A stretch of 64,000 nucleotides of DNA, taken from contig JAPFBE010000013.1 of assembly GCA_034336665.1 (NCBI GenBank), positions 15,355,056 through 15,419,055 on the forward strand. Reading direction: 5' to 3'. Origin of the DNA: Luscinia megarhynchos (lineage: Eukaryota; Chordata; Aves; Passeriformes; Turdidae). The translations under genes were made by a program, and so were the position numbers. How positions within the stretch are numbered: the first letter of the stretch is position 1; each line of letters begins with the position of its first letter. Under the pieces are notes generated by a model. It was not told where the DNA came from. It ran no database searches and worked only from the letters and a program-made list of their open reading frames with translations. This document shows positions 37,301 through 51,400 of this stretch, one piece after another.

Positions 37301-40300
37301 GCTGTGTTCTAAGCAGAATCAGCTTTGCCAAGGATCACATAAACACTTACCCTCTTAGTAATGTTCTCTGAGGAGAAGTGTGGGAGATCACACATTAACT
37401 CCAATGTTCCTGAAAAATTGTGGAAGTTTCCAGTGCTTAGTAGTTCATCAGGATCCCAATAGTCATCCTCATCTGTGTAAATATCTAACAAACAAAAGGA
37501 GGTAGAAAGGGGAGAAAAAGAGTTTCAGTTAGCTGAAGTATTGAAAAAAAAAAACCTCTTGGCTTTCTCCAGGGCAGCTTCCTCACAAATTTCCTCCTTT
37601 AGGACTGACCGGGAACGACAGAAAGAAAGTGCAAGTCACCTGAAAAAAGTGACAGCACTTGGAGATCAATCACGCACCTCCGTTAGCAAAAGTCATCTGC
37701 TCTGGGAGCCCAACAGGCAGTGACACCATGGGACCTAAGTCACCCATGGCACTTGTTCCAGCATAACAAACATAATTTCCATCCTCATATCCTAATCTCT
37801 TCTTATGGTATTTTCTCACTTAGCTACAAACTTGAATTGCCACCTGATCAGGATGCAAGTTACTGTTAAGATAAAAGCATTCACAACAACTACTGAACTA
37901 CACCACCACCCTCTGCTGTCAGTATCCCAGCTCCTTCAGCAGTTTACTGAAGGAGATTAAAGGATGGTTTTGTTCCATTTGTGTTGTTTGTATTAGTGCA
38001 ACCCAGAGTGAGACACTTACTAGAATAAAGAATTAGGCTGATGAGAATGACCAAGAAGATCACTACAAATATCGTAGTTATAATCATCCATAATTGACAC
38101 TTCCAGAAAACTACATTCCTGCATGATTTCCAGGGATTTCTCTCCTCCTATAAAAGAGAAGGGCATATTGAATAATCAAATACAGCAGGAAAAAATATTG
38201 AAGTATTTCTCTATTGTCCCATTTAGAAACAAAACCCCCACATAGATGGGAGAGCCTCATTGGTAAGCAATGCCCTACATCAGTGGTTCCCAGCCTGGAC
38301 TACTACTGCAGGAGAAAATGCAGAGCTAGAGAAGGTAAAGGACATTCACTTGAGAGAGATCATTCCCGTTTTGCAGAATTTCCAACTCCTGAATGGCCCA
38401 TAAAGGTGATTTCTTGGCTCCATGTTTTTTTTAAACTATGTGAATTTAATATGCATATTCCACAAGCTCTCCTTTTAATGCTTGTCATCTCTCCCAACCA
38501 AAAAGATGTCTCTGAAAGGCATTTCCAAAATCATTCACCTCTGCAAACATTGATGATGTCACCCAAAGCAAAGGCAATCCTATTCAATAGATACTATTGC
38601 ATTAAACCCTCCATAAAACAATTGAGATTTTTATAGCTGACTTACTTTTTCTTTAGAAGATTGGAAACTTGAAGGCTATTGAGTGTATATAACAGAGAGT
38701 TTAATGCAAATCTCTCCTGTTCTATGAGGTCAAAAGACAACTTCATTCAAAGTAACTGTGCATGTGTATACATTCATGTGGGAGAGAAAGGACAATACTT
38801 TGCCTGTTATTCAATTTTTAATAAGATTGAAAACCATGACAGAAATAAGTCTTTTAATGAGTTAATCCAGCAGGATGAATTAAAAAAAAAAAAAAAAAAA
38901 AAGGTTAGGTGACAGCTAAACAAAAAACTTAATCTGTTTTGTTGTACAGCCAGAAGAATCAGCAGACTGAAGCAAGGGCTTGAGTCCATAAACAGACCAT
39001 GCTTTCTTTTTAATTACTCCTCTCCCTCCCTCTCCATCCACCACAAAGGTAGTAGAAAACTCCATGTGCTTTTTGACATCAGTACCAGACAAGGAAAAGT
39101 ACATGCTGCAGGCTGTCTGGACCACACACGTGCAGATTGGCAGGAACCAGCCTCTGCTGGAGGCACTAATCCAGGTTTCCTTCCTTTTTGAACTTTCTAA
39201 GAACACAGAATAACAGAGAGGCTTTCACTGAATTTAACTGAAGCAAGCAGCTGGCAAAAAGCTTTTGTGTGGGTGGTAGGGGAGCAGAGAGAGAAAACAG
39301 ACACACAAAGATCTTACAAGAAAGATTCCTCCAGCAGAGGCAGAAAAAGGGAAACACTCTGTGTAGACACGTCTGCACATAGAACTTTGCTCTGCTGGGG
39401 AATGAAAGGCAAACATGTTTACAGCATGCTTTCAGCTGTGAGCACATTTGCTTTTTTAAAATTTGATGTAAAAATATTTTAGAAGTATGATTTTCAGTTT
39501 TAATACTTAACACTAGCATATGGTTCTGTATTTTAAAAATATTTAGAAGACAGTAACTACTGCCTAGAGTGCAACTATGAAATCATGCATAGCCTTATCA
39601 GTTGAGACAGGCAGCTGTCAAGTCCAAGTTTTGATTGAGCCACCACGTGTTTAGACTATCAGAAAAAGCAATTCTTAATTACACCTAGCAAGTTGGCTTG
39701 GTCCCAAGAAAACATTCAGCTCCACAACTCATCCCACACCTTCTGAACTTTGCCCGGCTTTGCTGAGGGGAAGCAACAGCAGCCGGGAAAGTCTCTCCCT
39801 GGTGGGCAGGGCAGCTGTGATGAGATTAACCTGCCACTGAGCAGAAAGCAGAGCACAGCACCTTCCCAGCAGTCTGCATAGGATGGGCAGCCAGGTGTTA
39901 CACTCAGCATAAAGAGACCTCAAATGAAAAAGGCTCTGGAAAGGGGAAGGATAGACCCAAGGGTGAAGTTTCTCAAGAGTCAAGCAGATCTAGCTGACCC
40001 CTGCCTCTCCTCCCCCTCTGCTGTTCCTCTTTGCAGCTCCTGGAACGTGTCTGACCCTGCAGCGAGCTGTTTCACCTTTCCAAACCACGGGAGATAGCTG
40101 ACCTCTGATACCACAGAACAAAGGGGGTTTTGCCTCTCCAGCAGAATTAATCCTCCTGCAGTAAGCCGTGTAATTCACTGTACAGCAGTCACATGTGAAC
40201 GTGTTATTGCTGTGAATTAGTCTGTTCCACAGGTTTAAATTAAGGCACTAGGAGCTACCTCCCTTAGGATTCACGTGCTGATCTTGACTGAGGTTCTGGA

Positions 40301-40943
40301 GTGTTCTATTTAATACAAATTCATGATGTTTAACAACTAAAATTCCTCAGAGAGAAAGGGAATCCAGCATGCTCTGTTCGAGGACATCTTATTTTTGTTT
40401 GGCAGCACTGTTTCCTGGTTAACTTCTACTGAAGGAAAGCCTGGTTTTAAAACTTATTTCAACTTTTCTCTTTTTTTGGTTTTGAGCTGAATCCCACTGA
40501 TAGCACATGAAAAGAGAAAGCAAAACTCAGAAAACCAATTACAGTTTCAGTTCCTAAATTACAGCTTAAATTCCCACTCTCTTATTAGAACACTTCATTG
40601 GATAAATAAAAACAAAACAAAACAAAAAGAAAACCATTAAATGGGTTTTTAGCCTCTTTCCCTCAAACAACAAATTAAATCACCCCTACAAAATGTTCCT
40701 TCAAGTGCCATTTCTCTGGCTGAGGAGTATTTCCCCCACCAGAAGGATCAAATGAACAAGTGAAATTCCTACCTTTCTCGTTTGGCCATTTAGAGTCTTG
40801 TGGTGATCAGCCTTGCTTTCCTCCATATTATGCTCCTGGAATTCAATAACATCGTGCTCCTGAGCAGAGTTCATTGCTTCTCTCTCTGGAGAAGGTTCTC
40901 TGCGAGGATCCCTGTCTCTGAAGCGAGGACAGAGCCAACTCAT
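34174..40943 (-). CDS. C3orf52: C3orf52 / TTMP (TPA-induced transmembrane protein), five coding exons
   Basis: C3orf52 is a single-pass type II membrane protein. Coding exons on the minus strand are 40943-40773, 38147-38021, 37484-37351, 36435-36365 and 34372-34174, with phases 0, 1, 0, 2 and all GT-AG. The product is about 233 residues (human 217). An acidic N-terminal cytoplasmic region leads to a transmembrane helix that includes QLWMIITTIF, matching human KLWMIITSIF. The extracellular part has YTDEDD (human YVDEDE), then AEVYSSSPALGRYFRS (human TDVYSTSPSLGRYFTS), which has the SEA-type fold signature, and ends near LKLDPASL (human LGLDPTSL). These matches run the full length, so orthology is firm. 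The N-terminal exon is poorly conserved. The final residues are uncertain because a splice donor overlaps the stop codon. Confidence 0.92.
34998..35012. repeat. (GA)n microsatellite
   Basis: GAGAGAGAGAG run in a purine-rich tract immediately left of the ERVL-like LTR. Confidence 0.6.
35037..35603 (+). mobile_element. Solo LTR of an ERVL-like endogenous retrovirus
   Basis: A 567-bp element starting TGT and ending ACA, flanked by a perfect 5-bp target duplication GTGCA (35032-35036 and 35604-35608). A 5-bp duplication fits ERVL-type insertions. Near its right end it has ATTAAA followed by a T-rich stretch, which suggests a plus-strand orientation. Inside are two imperfect tandem units (about 35086-35150 and 35151-35238), both starting CCATCTG and carrying AACCAGGTGGG and TCTGYTAATGGG. 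No retroviral genes are present. It lies in the C3orf52 intron between exons 4 and 5, antisense to the gene. Confidence 0.85.
36365..36435 (-). CDS. C3orf52: C3orf52 exon 4: SEA-like core
   Basis: 71 nt, phase 0 in and 2 out. The acceptor sits in a TCTCTCTCTCAG tract, which gives a GA microsatellite on the plus strand. It encodes LAEVYSSSPALGRYF and RSAQVISF, the best conserved block with human C3orf52. Confidence 0.92.
36492..36600. repeat. A-rich low-complexity tract
   Basis: A run of AAAAAC/AAACC units with almost no T, next to C3orf52 exon 4 on its intron side. It produces long but meaningless open frames. Confidence 0.8.
37351..37484 (-). CDS. C3orf52: C3orf52 exon 3: start of the extracellular domain
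   Basis: 134 nt, phase 1 in and 0 out. It encodes IYTDEDDYWDPDELL and a sequon NFSG, then LELMCDLPHF and a sequon ENITKR. The DEDD segment corresponds to human VDEDENE, and the rest to the first strand of the SEA-like fold. Confidence 0.9.
38021..38147 (-). CDS. C3orf52: C3orf52 exon 2: transmembrane helix
   Basis: 127 nt, phase 0 in and 1 out, with acceptor TTTTATAG|GAG and donor TCTA|GTAAGT. It encodes NPWKSCRNVV (human SPWSSCNKNVV), then a hydrophobic helix running through MIITTIFVVIFLVILISLIL. This is the membrane anchor. Confidence 0.9.
38881..38902. repeat. Poly(A) run
   Basis: About 21 consecutive A in intron 1 of C3orf52 (plus-strand view). I see no retroposon body attached to it. 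Confidence 0.8.
40773..40943 (-). CDS. C3orf52: C3orf52 exon 1: cytoplasmic N-terminus
   Basis: 57 codons from MSWLCPRF to the donor AAAG|GTAGGA, phase 0. It is rich in charged residues (Arg, Glu, Asp, His) and has no signal peptide, as expected for a type II protein. A second Met lies 22 residues in (EAMNSAQ), so a shorter start is possible. Confidence 0.75.
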
Positions 40944-43900
40944 TTCCTCCTTCCAGCCGCAATTACGGTCAGTAAAAGCTCTGACACCAGGCTGGACACA
41001 GGGAGAGTGTGGATGGTTTTCACAGGAGAGGTCTCACAATGCTGCTAAATGAAGGGAATTCCTTGGAAGAGCAGATAAAGTGTGCTGCCCTGGCTGCAGA
41101 GCAAGGGAAGGCGGAGGCAGTATCGATTTGTGTAGCCGTGAGAACTCTGACTCTCAGCTGTGCAATACTGGGTTTTCCAGTTTGCCTACCTTCCTGAACC
41201 AGCCCTCAACAAGTGACTAAACATTCAGCAATGCTGTCATTTGCTGGGACGACTTTCAAGGGAACCAGAGTGCCAAAACAATAAAATGTTATTACTGTTA
41301 TCCATGCAGCCAAGCAGATGTAGTGCTGAACAGCACAAACTGAGTAAAAGTTCATAGAGCATGTTATTTGCTTAGGCTGGCGCTCTATCAACACTTGTAA
41401 TGCTAGTCTCCCTCTATAATTGAACACTAATGACCTTTGTGCTGTAAATTGTTCTCCCTCAAGCTATTATGCTGCCTAAGATCATATCTGGTGTTAAAGA
41501 ACCATTCATGTCCTTTAACATACAACCCAAAATTAACCTGAGAAGCTGCTTTCAGGTAAAAAAAAAACAAACCCAAAGGACATAGCTAAAAAGAAGAGAA
41601 ATATGGACTTGAATTTCAACCTGTGCTCTACAGGATATGTTTTTATGAAACAACTGTGTGATTTTGTCTTCACCAGCTTCCCACACGAGCTCTCATGTGC
41701 CCTTGGAGTCACTCACAACAGCTCACTCCTTTTTCCTGACAGCAGCTCAGGGTGCTCTCCCCTCACCCACCACTTCAATTTTCTCTTTGTGCAACTCCAC
41801 CTTGGTTCTTGCCACCAAGATGTCACATCACACCCCTCCAGGCAAAGGCACTCCATGAACGTGAGCACATCTTAGATTAATCCCACAAATAAAAAGAAAT
41901 TCAAATTGCATACCCCACACCTTTTGGTTCTGGAGGACTGAAGGCGAAGCTGAGCAGTCATCAAGATCAGAACTTGTATCTGGATCCACAGAATCTTACT
42001 TGGAACATCTTACACTAAAAAAGCTTTTATCTGGTCCTCACTACTCCTGCTGGATATCAGGTTCATTTGTTTAATTTCCACTCACAGTAGACCTTCCTAC
42101 TGGATTGTCTGCAACCAAAACTGTTCCTTATTTTATTTTATATATTTGTGAAGAAGCTCCTTAACTTCTTTCACAAAAGAAAGTCTTTCTTCTAACTTCC
42201 ACGCTTGATACATTTCTTCCATGTGAAATACTGACCCTTCTGACATGCTGCTGAGAAACTCTCAGAGAAAATGGGAAGTCAAGAAATGAGCTGAACTTTT
42301 CTAGGCTAGGCTTTTATCTAAAACAGAACCACAGGAAAGCTATTTTCTTCCCTAGGCAGGACATTTCTGGTTTCAGCAAAAGGAAAAGAAATTTGTGCCC
42401 TTAAACGTACACTTTAGTAACAGGGGCACATTAGGCTCAGTTTAACAAAACCAGGAAAGTCCAAGGCACCAATGCAGTTTTGATTGCACCTGGGGTTTAG
42501 AGTTTCAGAGGCACACCCAAACAAATAAAACATAGCCCCTTGTAGTTTTAGCATGTGTTTATTAAAAAGGAAGATGTGAGTAACTGAGTAGGCACTAAAG
42601 AAACAAACCTCCTGACACACAGGCTTTGAATATAACCTGTGAGTTTGACATGAGCCAGGGCAAGATGCCCAACAGGAGAAAGGAAGGTAAAGCAGTAGCA
42701 GTGTTGGAAGGGGAATCTCACTGCATGCAGATTGCAGTGCTGGTTCTTTTCAACATTTCTCCCCACACCCTGCCAAGGTGGGTCTAACACTAAGCAAAGA
42801 TCACATACATATTGCAGAGTAAGTGTGCTGTGTGGACAGCAATAAAAGGTGTTCAAACTGCCAGCTTCATTTTTTAAATATATATTAAAAGTGAAAGCTT
42901 AACACTTCCAAATATTGAGCACAACTTAAAGACTATCTAAATGGTCTTAGGGCCATCTAGATAATTATTTTATTAAGCTAAGTATGGGTATTCTGAAGTC
43001 CCATAAACAGCTTTGGAAACCTTAAATGGGCTAGATTTGGAGTGATAAGCTCATCAAGAAATTAAAATGATAAAACCTAGATTTACTACCAGGGTTAAAG
43101 GAATGTTGCTGTCATTTTTTGTTTTACTTTCTTTGAGCCCAAGGATGCATCCAACCACAGAAATCCATTTTCCTTCTATGTCCATTCCAATTTAGTGTGG
43201 CCTTGTGGGCACAGCCCAGAAAAATACACAGAAAAAATTTTCTTGAGCCTGAGACTCTGCTTACTGTGGACCAAGGACAACAGGAGAAACAATGCTAACC
43301 TACCAGGAACATGGTAAAAATCCACAATGTCTGCCAGAGCCAGAGCTGCAGAAATACACCTGTAACATATTGCAAACATTAAACCCTACAGTTAGTACAA
43401 ATTCTAAAAAGAATTTCAGAAAGCATTATAAGTTTCCTTTTGTTTAAAGAATTACAACTAATTAATTCCTTCCTTTTATTTAGACATGATCCCAAAGAAC
43501 CTAAATTATACTCTTCCACTTCTTTACTGACGATTTCTTGCATCCTAACATTTTTGAGATATATATATATGATACTTTTAAGAAAACACAGTAGAGACCC
43601 CAAAAGTTACAGTCCAGAAAGTAAAAGTCATGCAGTTGCACATAACTAGAAAGAAATCATCTCAGCTTTGTACACAATACACTATTCATATTTTTGAGAA
43701 CTAAGAAATAATTATTCATGTTTAGAATCCTTTAATATCCTTAAAGAGTTGAATATATAAGGCTTGTGGCCATTTTTATCCAGATATGCATATGTGAAAA
43801 CAAATATAGATAACAAGGGACAAGGAAGGAGAGGAGTTACGAATGAGGTGTGGATGGAATTTTGTTACAGCTTCTGATCCATTTCATTATAGTTTTTAAG

Positions 43901-44120
43901 GCAGTGCTGTTTCTGCAAATAGAAGATGAATCCATAAAGAATCTGAAGCTCCTCTGAGAACAGTCATTGCTAGGTGAACCACAAATGATAGTTTCTTCAT
44001 TTAACAAGTGTTTTCTCCCACAGAGGGACAGTCAATGGCGTTTTCACGTGGTACCATCAGACTGGCTGCAGCAGGGAGCAGCTTTCACACAGAGGAGATC
44101 TGCATTTTCTCCTTGGCTCA
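40944..44120. other. Spacer between C3orf52 and the protease gene
   Basis: About 3.2 kb between the C3orf52 start and the protease stop, both on the minus strand. The left part should hold the C3orf52 promoter and 5' UTR; no clear TATA box is seen. The right part should hold the protease 3' UTR. A minus-strand AATAAA lies at 43475-43480, about 640 bp after the stop codon. I see no further exon. Confidence 0.55.
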
Positions 44121-44279
44121 TCAGTTAGTGTTCTGACGGATCCAGGCATGGAGAGCTGCCACCTTGGTGTACACCCCAGGGCGATTGCGCCGAGCACAGC
44201 CCTCGCCCCAGCTCACAATGCCAGCCAGGTACCATCTACTGCCCTGCCCTGTGCAGGCCAAGGGACCTCCAGAATCTCC
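44121..44279 (-). CDS. TMPRSS7: Protease exon: catalytic Ser and C-terminus
   Basis: 53 codons including TGA. It begins GDSGGPLAC with the catalytic Ser and has [20 protein letters not shown]. It ends WIRQNTN, like the WIKENTGV end of matriptase. The phase-0 junction just before GDSGGP is the usual position of the last intron in this family. Confidence 0.94.
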   Translation of the reverse strand, partial: GDSGGPLACTGQGSRWYLAGIVSWGEGCARRNRPGVYTKVAALHAWIRQNTN

Positions 44280-45381
44280 CTAAAATGAAGGAAGTCCAGC
44301 CATTAGTGCACACACACAGAGCACTGTCACAAAAAATGGGTTATTTAAGAACAGTAAATACCTGCCCCTCTTTTTCTCGAAATAAAACTTAATATTAATT
44401 AAAACTTACTTCTGGATATAATGTACAGAGCCAGATATCATATTTATTCAATGATTTTAACTTATAGCACACTTATCAATATAAAGCCAATGCAAGAAGC
44501 AGTTTATAAAATTACTCCTTGATAATGTCTCATTTCAGGATTCACAGAATAACTCACCACAGCCCAAATAGGAAGAGAAGAAGACAGGGATGGAAATAGG
44601 GAATTATACTACAATTTTAACATAAATTGTTAACAGGTTGAAGGCAGATCTCTTATACTGTGTGTTAAATAGGAACAGAAAGATACCACACACCCCAAAT
44701 CAGAAAAGCCAACAAACCAAACCAAACAAACCAGGCACAATTAAGTATTATCAGCAGCTTTATAATCAAGACTGAGTCTACAGTAGGCTACTTTGTAGAG
44801 GGAGAAGAAAGAACAAAGACTAAGCAATGTGCAAATAAGAACTGGCTTCTTGAATGGAACATGCAGATTTGCACAGCAATGTAGAAAAATAAAAATTCCC
44901 ATTCATTTCAGTTCACAGGATCAAAGTGCATTGGAACTCACCAATGCTTTTTGCCTTTCATTGCTTTGACCTTGTATGTCTTCTGTGAACTGGAGTCCAG
45001 TTCACAGAACTCTGGGCAGCTACAGTACAGCTTCTCTCTGCAGCTATTGCTAATGCACACAAGGCAGTCAACAGCCTCCAAACTGACCCTGGGATTTGTT
45101 TGAGCCCCTAGCTGGAGCCAAAACATGTAAGAGGTCAGAGGAAAGCTATGTACTGAGAAAAGTGTAACAACAGAAAGCCTTCATCACCCAACCAAACAAA
45201 ATTATCTATTATGGTGGTACAAAATTATCTAGAGATAAGAGAAGAAGCCAGAGCTCTTCAGGCTGCTGTCATACTAGAAATGAACAAACAGGATGCTCAC
45301 AAGTCTGAAAGCAGAGTAGAGGGGGTTTAGGGTGCTGTGAGGTTTTCCTGAACACCCAGTGCCATTGGGGGAAAAAAAATT

Positions 45382-45420
<39 letters not shown>

Positions 45421-48400
45421 AGCACAGATGCTACCCAGACTAAGAACTTGAAGACCCAGAGGGCCAACATGCTAGAACTCAAATACAGCATAACATGCTG
45501 GAAACTGGCCAGTATGGTATACAGCTGAATTGGTTAAAAATGCCCATCTGAATATTCAAGAGCGTTGCTTAAGCAACAAGTTTTTGGAGGAACATCACCC
45601 CTCTAAAATTAACATGTTTTAACAAAACGATTCCAAGGTCAAAAGTTTGCAGATAAACTCTATGTAATTCTACAAATATTTTAGTGTGTTAAAGAATTTG
45701 GACTCATCATGAGCTACAACCTTGCAAAAGATTGTATTAAAATAATGCATTAAAATAATAAAATCTATATATTACACAAAAATTGTACCAAACTGCCTCA
45801 GTCTAACAATCAGTTACAAATTTCTATCCCCTTTACATGGTAACTGGTATAGAAAATGTATTTTGTAAAGTTGATATTCATCATCAGAAGTTTGAACACC
45901 AATGAAGTTCACAACTACACACAACTAACGTACTAGGAGAAAGAAGGCAGGACAGGTGAAATATAACCAAAAAGCATTTTCTGATTGTGTGTGCAAACAA
46001 GCTGGGTTTTATAACTTACACTACTGTGATGCAGTCACAGCTTGTAATTATACACATGAATGAATGCTTGAAATTCAAAAGCATCATTGCAGCTGCAGTT
46101 CCCAAAGCTAGCTTAGCTTTTACTTTTGTAATTCTTTGCAACTGTAACAATACATTACTCATCATAATTTTACAGTATTTAACAATTCCATACCCAGATG
46201 TTAAAAAAGGTAAAAAGAAATTAATACAAATAGCATAATTCACAGATGGACATTTTATCATAGATGATTCCTATTATCTTTATGTATTTTTTTCTCTTGT
46301 ATGAAATATAACAGCTGAAGATGAAAAAAAGTTCTTCTTGAGACATTACCCTTTGCCCTTGCAAAATGATATTTCTCAAGAGTCAAAGATTATCTATGAT
46401 AAATTCTCTTCCTTATTTTGGTGGGCTTTTAGTTGCCATGTTAAATAACTCACACTCAAGACATCTCAAAAAAACCCAACAAAAAACAACCAACCAACCA
46501 AACACAAACAAGCAAAAACACTGGAGAATTTTCTGATGAAAGCAAACACTTCTTTGTAGTTTTCCTACCAGTTGCAGATTACCTGGCATGCATCCACACC
46601 ACCATTAAGATTCCCAGCACACAGCATGCGTGGAGTAATAAGACCATCATAGAGCTTGCTGCAGACACTTTGGTTAATCATTCTCACTCGAGCTTCTTGC
46701 AGTGTTTTGGCAAGATGACCTAGAGAAAAAATAACAAATTGTATTGCAGAGATTAAGGTGGGACAAATTTCTTATGGAGGTACCAATTATCAAAACAAAA
46801 TAGAATTGCTACAAACTCAAAATCCACCCAGCCAATGACAGCAGAGTAATTCCCTTCCCTTCAAGTTGGGCCTGCCTTAGCTTTTAAAAGTTGTTGTCCA
46901 CACTACACCATAACCATAGAGGTTCCAATGCACCACCTTTCCATTTCTCTACACTTTATCCTTATGATCTTGTTCTGCCAGGAAGTGGTAAAAATGCCAT
47001 GCAAATTGTAAGATAAGGCTGCATACAGGGTGACTAAATTTGAATGCCATTTCAAATTATGTCTGAAGTTTTTGTTATTATTCACACCATGGTCATGCTC
47101 CAAACAACATCCAAGTCCTACAAAATTTCTATATTGTTTTCCATCCACTCAGTTCTAGGGAAGAAACTGAGGAATAAAGCTGAGCATGGAAAACCAAATA
47201 ATTTTTAAAAACCCCAGAAAAAGACAGATTGTAACTCACCAAGATCTTAGTTCTGTACTACAGTATTGACATGAGGTGCCCTTGTGAGGTGAATGTCCTG
47301 ACACCTCTGATGTGCTGAGGTGCTGCCCAAGCCCAGGTTTCAAGGTGTTTAATGCTGAGATAGGGCAAGGATCCCACAGGCTCCCCTGCCACCCCTCTCT
47401 AACTCTGTGTGCTTTTTTTCCTGCCTCTCCACTGCAGCTGGCTGCTCCAAGCTACACAGAGGCAGAGCTCTTCATGAGGCACACTTTAAACTGCCTTTGG
47501 TCAAGACAGAGAAAATGAAAGATCCTCCACATTTTTTTTTTGCAATTATTGCTGCTTATGGCACTATATTGTCAATCAGAAACAAATCCTTTCTCTGCAA
47601 TAGTTACTGATGTCTTTATCTGCAAGATTCTATTCACCAGATAAAATGAGTCATCAACATGAAAATGGGCACATTTTTGTAAATCTACAATTTGCTTTTC
47701 AATGATCTGTGATACCTTAGTATGCATTTTGTGTATTATCACCTGCCACCCAAGCAACTATTCAGAATTTAGACTGTAGCTAAGGAGATATTTTCTGGCT
47801 TTTTATAGACACACTAAGTAAGCTACACGGGTTTGTGGGGTTTTTTGCTTATAAGTATAAATGTTCCATTGTTAGAGTTTAAAACTATGTCAAACTTGCA
47901 AAAAGTATATCCAGGAAATGAACATACTATTTTCTTTTATGGCTCCCCAGCCAGTTACATAGCAGACAGTTCCATAAAGAAATACTCTAGAGGTGCTGGG
48001 TAAACAAATGGGCTGTACCAGCTCACTGAAGAGTACAGGTGTCTCCATCTCCAACAGGGCAATGTCATAGTCTGAGATAGATTGGTCATACTGTGGGTGG
48101 ACAATAATCCTTGTGATTGATCTCATAGCTACATGATTGCCCTTTTCATTAATAGTATGTGAGCCCATGTATGCTCTCCATCCCATGGGAACAGAGTATC
48201 TGGAAAAAAAATGGGTTTAGAACATCCCATAGGAAAGCAATGCAGTGTTAGTTCACTCCATTTTAATTACTTTTCAGTATTTAGGACATTCATCGAAAAC
48301 CAAAGTGCATGGAGTAGAGTATGACTTCAGAAGACAGATGCACTCTAGTCTCTGTCTGCTAAAACATTAAGCAATATTTCTACTTGCTGTCATGAAGATA

Positions 48401-51400
48401 ATTAATTTCCTAGAGCTATAAGACCAACTCCTTGCTGTGCATCATGCTTTGGAACCCAATTCTATCTCCTCCTTATCACATGTAGGAGGCATGCATTTTC
48501 AATGTACACTACCTAAACTGAACATCAATGAGGTTTTCACTCAATAAATAGGGCATGTCTTGGGATAAAAGGCCATAGCTGTATTCAGAAAACCTCTGCC
48601 TTTTGAAGGAAGGAAAAGAAAAAAAAAGGTGTTTACCCTAAATCTAACAGAACAGTTATTCCTATCATGCAGGATTCACTGGCAATGGAAGCAAAGGAAT
48701 AACTTCAAAAACTTAAGATTTTTGAAGCCAGCAGACTACACCAAGTGTTTATATAGTGAGGTCACGTCAACAAGTTATAAACTGGATCAACTTATCTAGA
48801 CAAGGAATAGCTTCTGCAAATTATTGAAAGCAATTTTGTAAGGTTATTAAACTGCAGATACTGTAGAAGAGTATAATCTCTTCCTACCTCACATAATCAG
48901 AATCCAGGAAGCAATGGGCAGCAGATATGAGCCACCTGTTGGAAATCACAGATGCTCCACACACGTGGCCCTGTGCCCCCATGTGCAAACTTGCTTGCCA
49001 AGGCCACTTCTCAGATCTTGTATCTTCACCTCCAACAATTCTGGTTCTCTTAAGTTGGCGTCTTCCACAAGCTAACAGAAATAATTTAATTAATTAGTGA
49101 AAAGCTCACCAGTTAATTTGCCATGCTTGACACAAACTCTTGGACCTTACTGTGCCATTGGTAAAAAGGTGAGTACTTGCCCATTTTCACTCAATGGGCA
49201 GGTCAGATATAAGCAGTCATTGTCTATCTTCCTCTGTAGCTTTCTAAAGAGCTGAATAGCTCAAAAAGGGATTAAGCACAATTTAAAAGTTTATTTGAAT
49301 AATTCTTGCTTCTTTTCCCTCCTAACAAACACAGCTCCTTGACTGCATTTCATTCAGCTCAAAAAAGTAGCAATACCTACAAGCTTATCCTGGAAGTACA
49401 TTGCTTGAAATTAGTCATCATAGACAGAATGGATTAATTGATTTAAAAGAAACAGTGCAAAATTCAAAACAGACATTTGCACACAGTGTTACCAGGAAAT
49501 AAATTTTTTAAAAGTAATATCTGATTTAACCAATTCTTAATCCAATAATGCTTAATAGTAGCACAAATTGCTGACTAAGTTTCCCAAGTAACCAACAAAT
49601 TTTAAAATAAATGTTACCACACCACAGTTCATTTCATCAGATCCATCTGTACAGTCTCTTTTCCCATCACACTCAGGATTTGGTTTCAGCAAGCATTTTC
49701 CATTGAGACATTTGTATGCATAAGGGGAGCAGCTTCTGTATGCTGAAATAAGAGAGAGAAGATAGTGTCACATGTTTGGAGTCATGCTTTCAAATTATTA
49801 ACAAAACCTTGCACTTTCAGACGTTGTTCAAAGCTATTCTAGCCTGCTTGAAGTTGTATCCTACACTGGTGTGAACTGGTCCTTCTGTGGAGAGGGAACA
49901 GGGGAATGATCCACTCTAATTAATGATCACACTAATTTCAGTCTCCACTGTCCCTGAGGAAAAAGAAGTCCCTCCAACTCTCCACACTCCCACTTTACAT
50001 AATTCTAACCTGAGTAAGTGGGACTTCTCAGATCTATTCTTTTGCTTTCACCAGCACTACTGGCATTACAAATCATAAATCTTCACAGCATCTTTTAATT
50101 TTCAAGTGAGATTGAGAAAACTGTGAAAGAGCTTTAAAACTCCCTCCAATAAATTTCTGACTAAATTTCTGATAGTCCTTCTGACTGAGGACTATACTAT
50201 GTGAGAATCCTGACAGATCTGAGCAATTGGCTTCCATTACTATTATTCTTACTACCAGTTTTTTACAAGGACCTCTAAACAGTGATTTTTTTTCAACTAA
50301 AGATTTTCTCCTGGCTACCCCAAGATGGAAAGCAAGACAAAAATTAGATAAGCAAAATGCAGCAAGTCGCTAGGGAGCCATTGGTAGTACCAGCAATGTT
50401 CACAAATGTTGTGAATTTGCAGTAAAAAAATCATCAATGTGGCAAAAGTCCCCAGCCTGCTATGTCTCTCTTCCTTAAATTATGTGGTACTGATCTGGCA
50501 GCATTTGGGGGGGAAGTGCTCTTCCAATAGGATTGCCAGCAAAATGTGGTTTGGTTTTCTTACTAAAAATCCTGTTATCTTGGATTTTTCTTCATTAGTT
50601 GTCTAAACTCTCCCAAATCCTAGTTTTACTCTGCATGATTTATGTTCACTATTATGAAACTTTTACTTTGTGCCATGAAAGAAAAAATCTAAAACCAACA
50701 CATTTAGCCATTAAAAGATGCATATTCCTGCTTCAGCCTTCCACTATCTTTTGGAAAATAGCTAAAAATACATACTTACAGCAGTTGTTTTCATCACTGT
50801 CCTGTCCACAGCTGTCATCATCTTTACAAGACTTAGACTTAGGTTTGCACTTCCCATCACCACAGTTCAATTGTTCTGGATTACAACCTGAAGAAAAAAG
50901 GTCAGTAAATTTCTCTGATACAAACCACAGACCAACAGCCACGTGCTACACTCCCTGCCAGAGGTCACCTGGATGTTTCTGTGCCATTTCAGACACTTTC
51001 CTGCCTTGGTTTTGGTAGCATCCAGTGACAGAGAGACTTGTGCTGTACCCTCTGACCTTGGATTACCCTCCTGGTCACTGTTTCTGGCATCTTTTGAATG
51101 TTCCCTCTCTTCTTTGACATGCAGTGCCTGATTTGGTACAGTGCTCTAGCTGAAGCCTTCCCACTGATGATTGGGAATGTACTTTCAAAATTCCTCTCTT
51201 ACGTCCTTGTGTGACACATAAAAACCCCCAGAACAAAGGAAACCAACCAACAAAACACCAAATACAAACAGAAGTATTTTGTTTGTCACAGAATGTTTTG
51301 TGACTGACTCACAAGCCAGCTTTTGAGCAGCAGTCATCCCCTCAGCCATTTTTTAGCAAAGGAAGCAACTCAGGCAATCCACATGTGTGTTTAATTACTA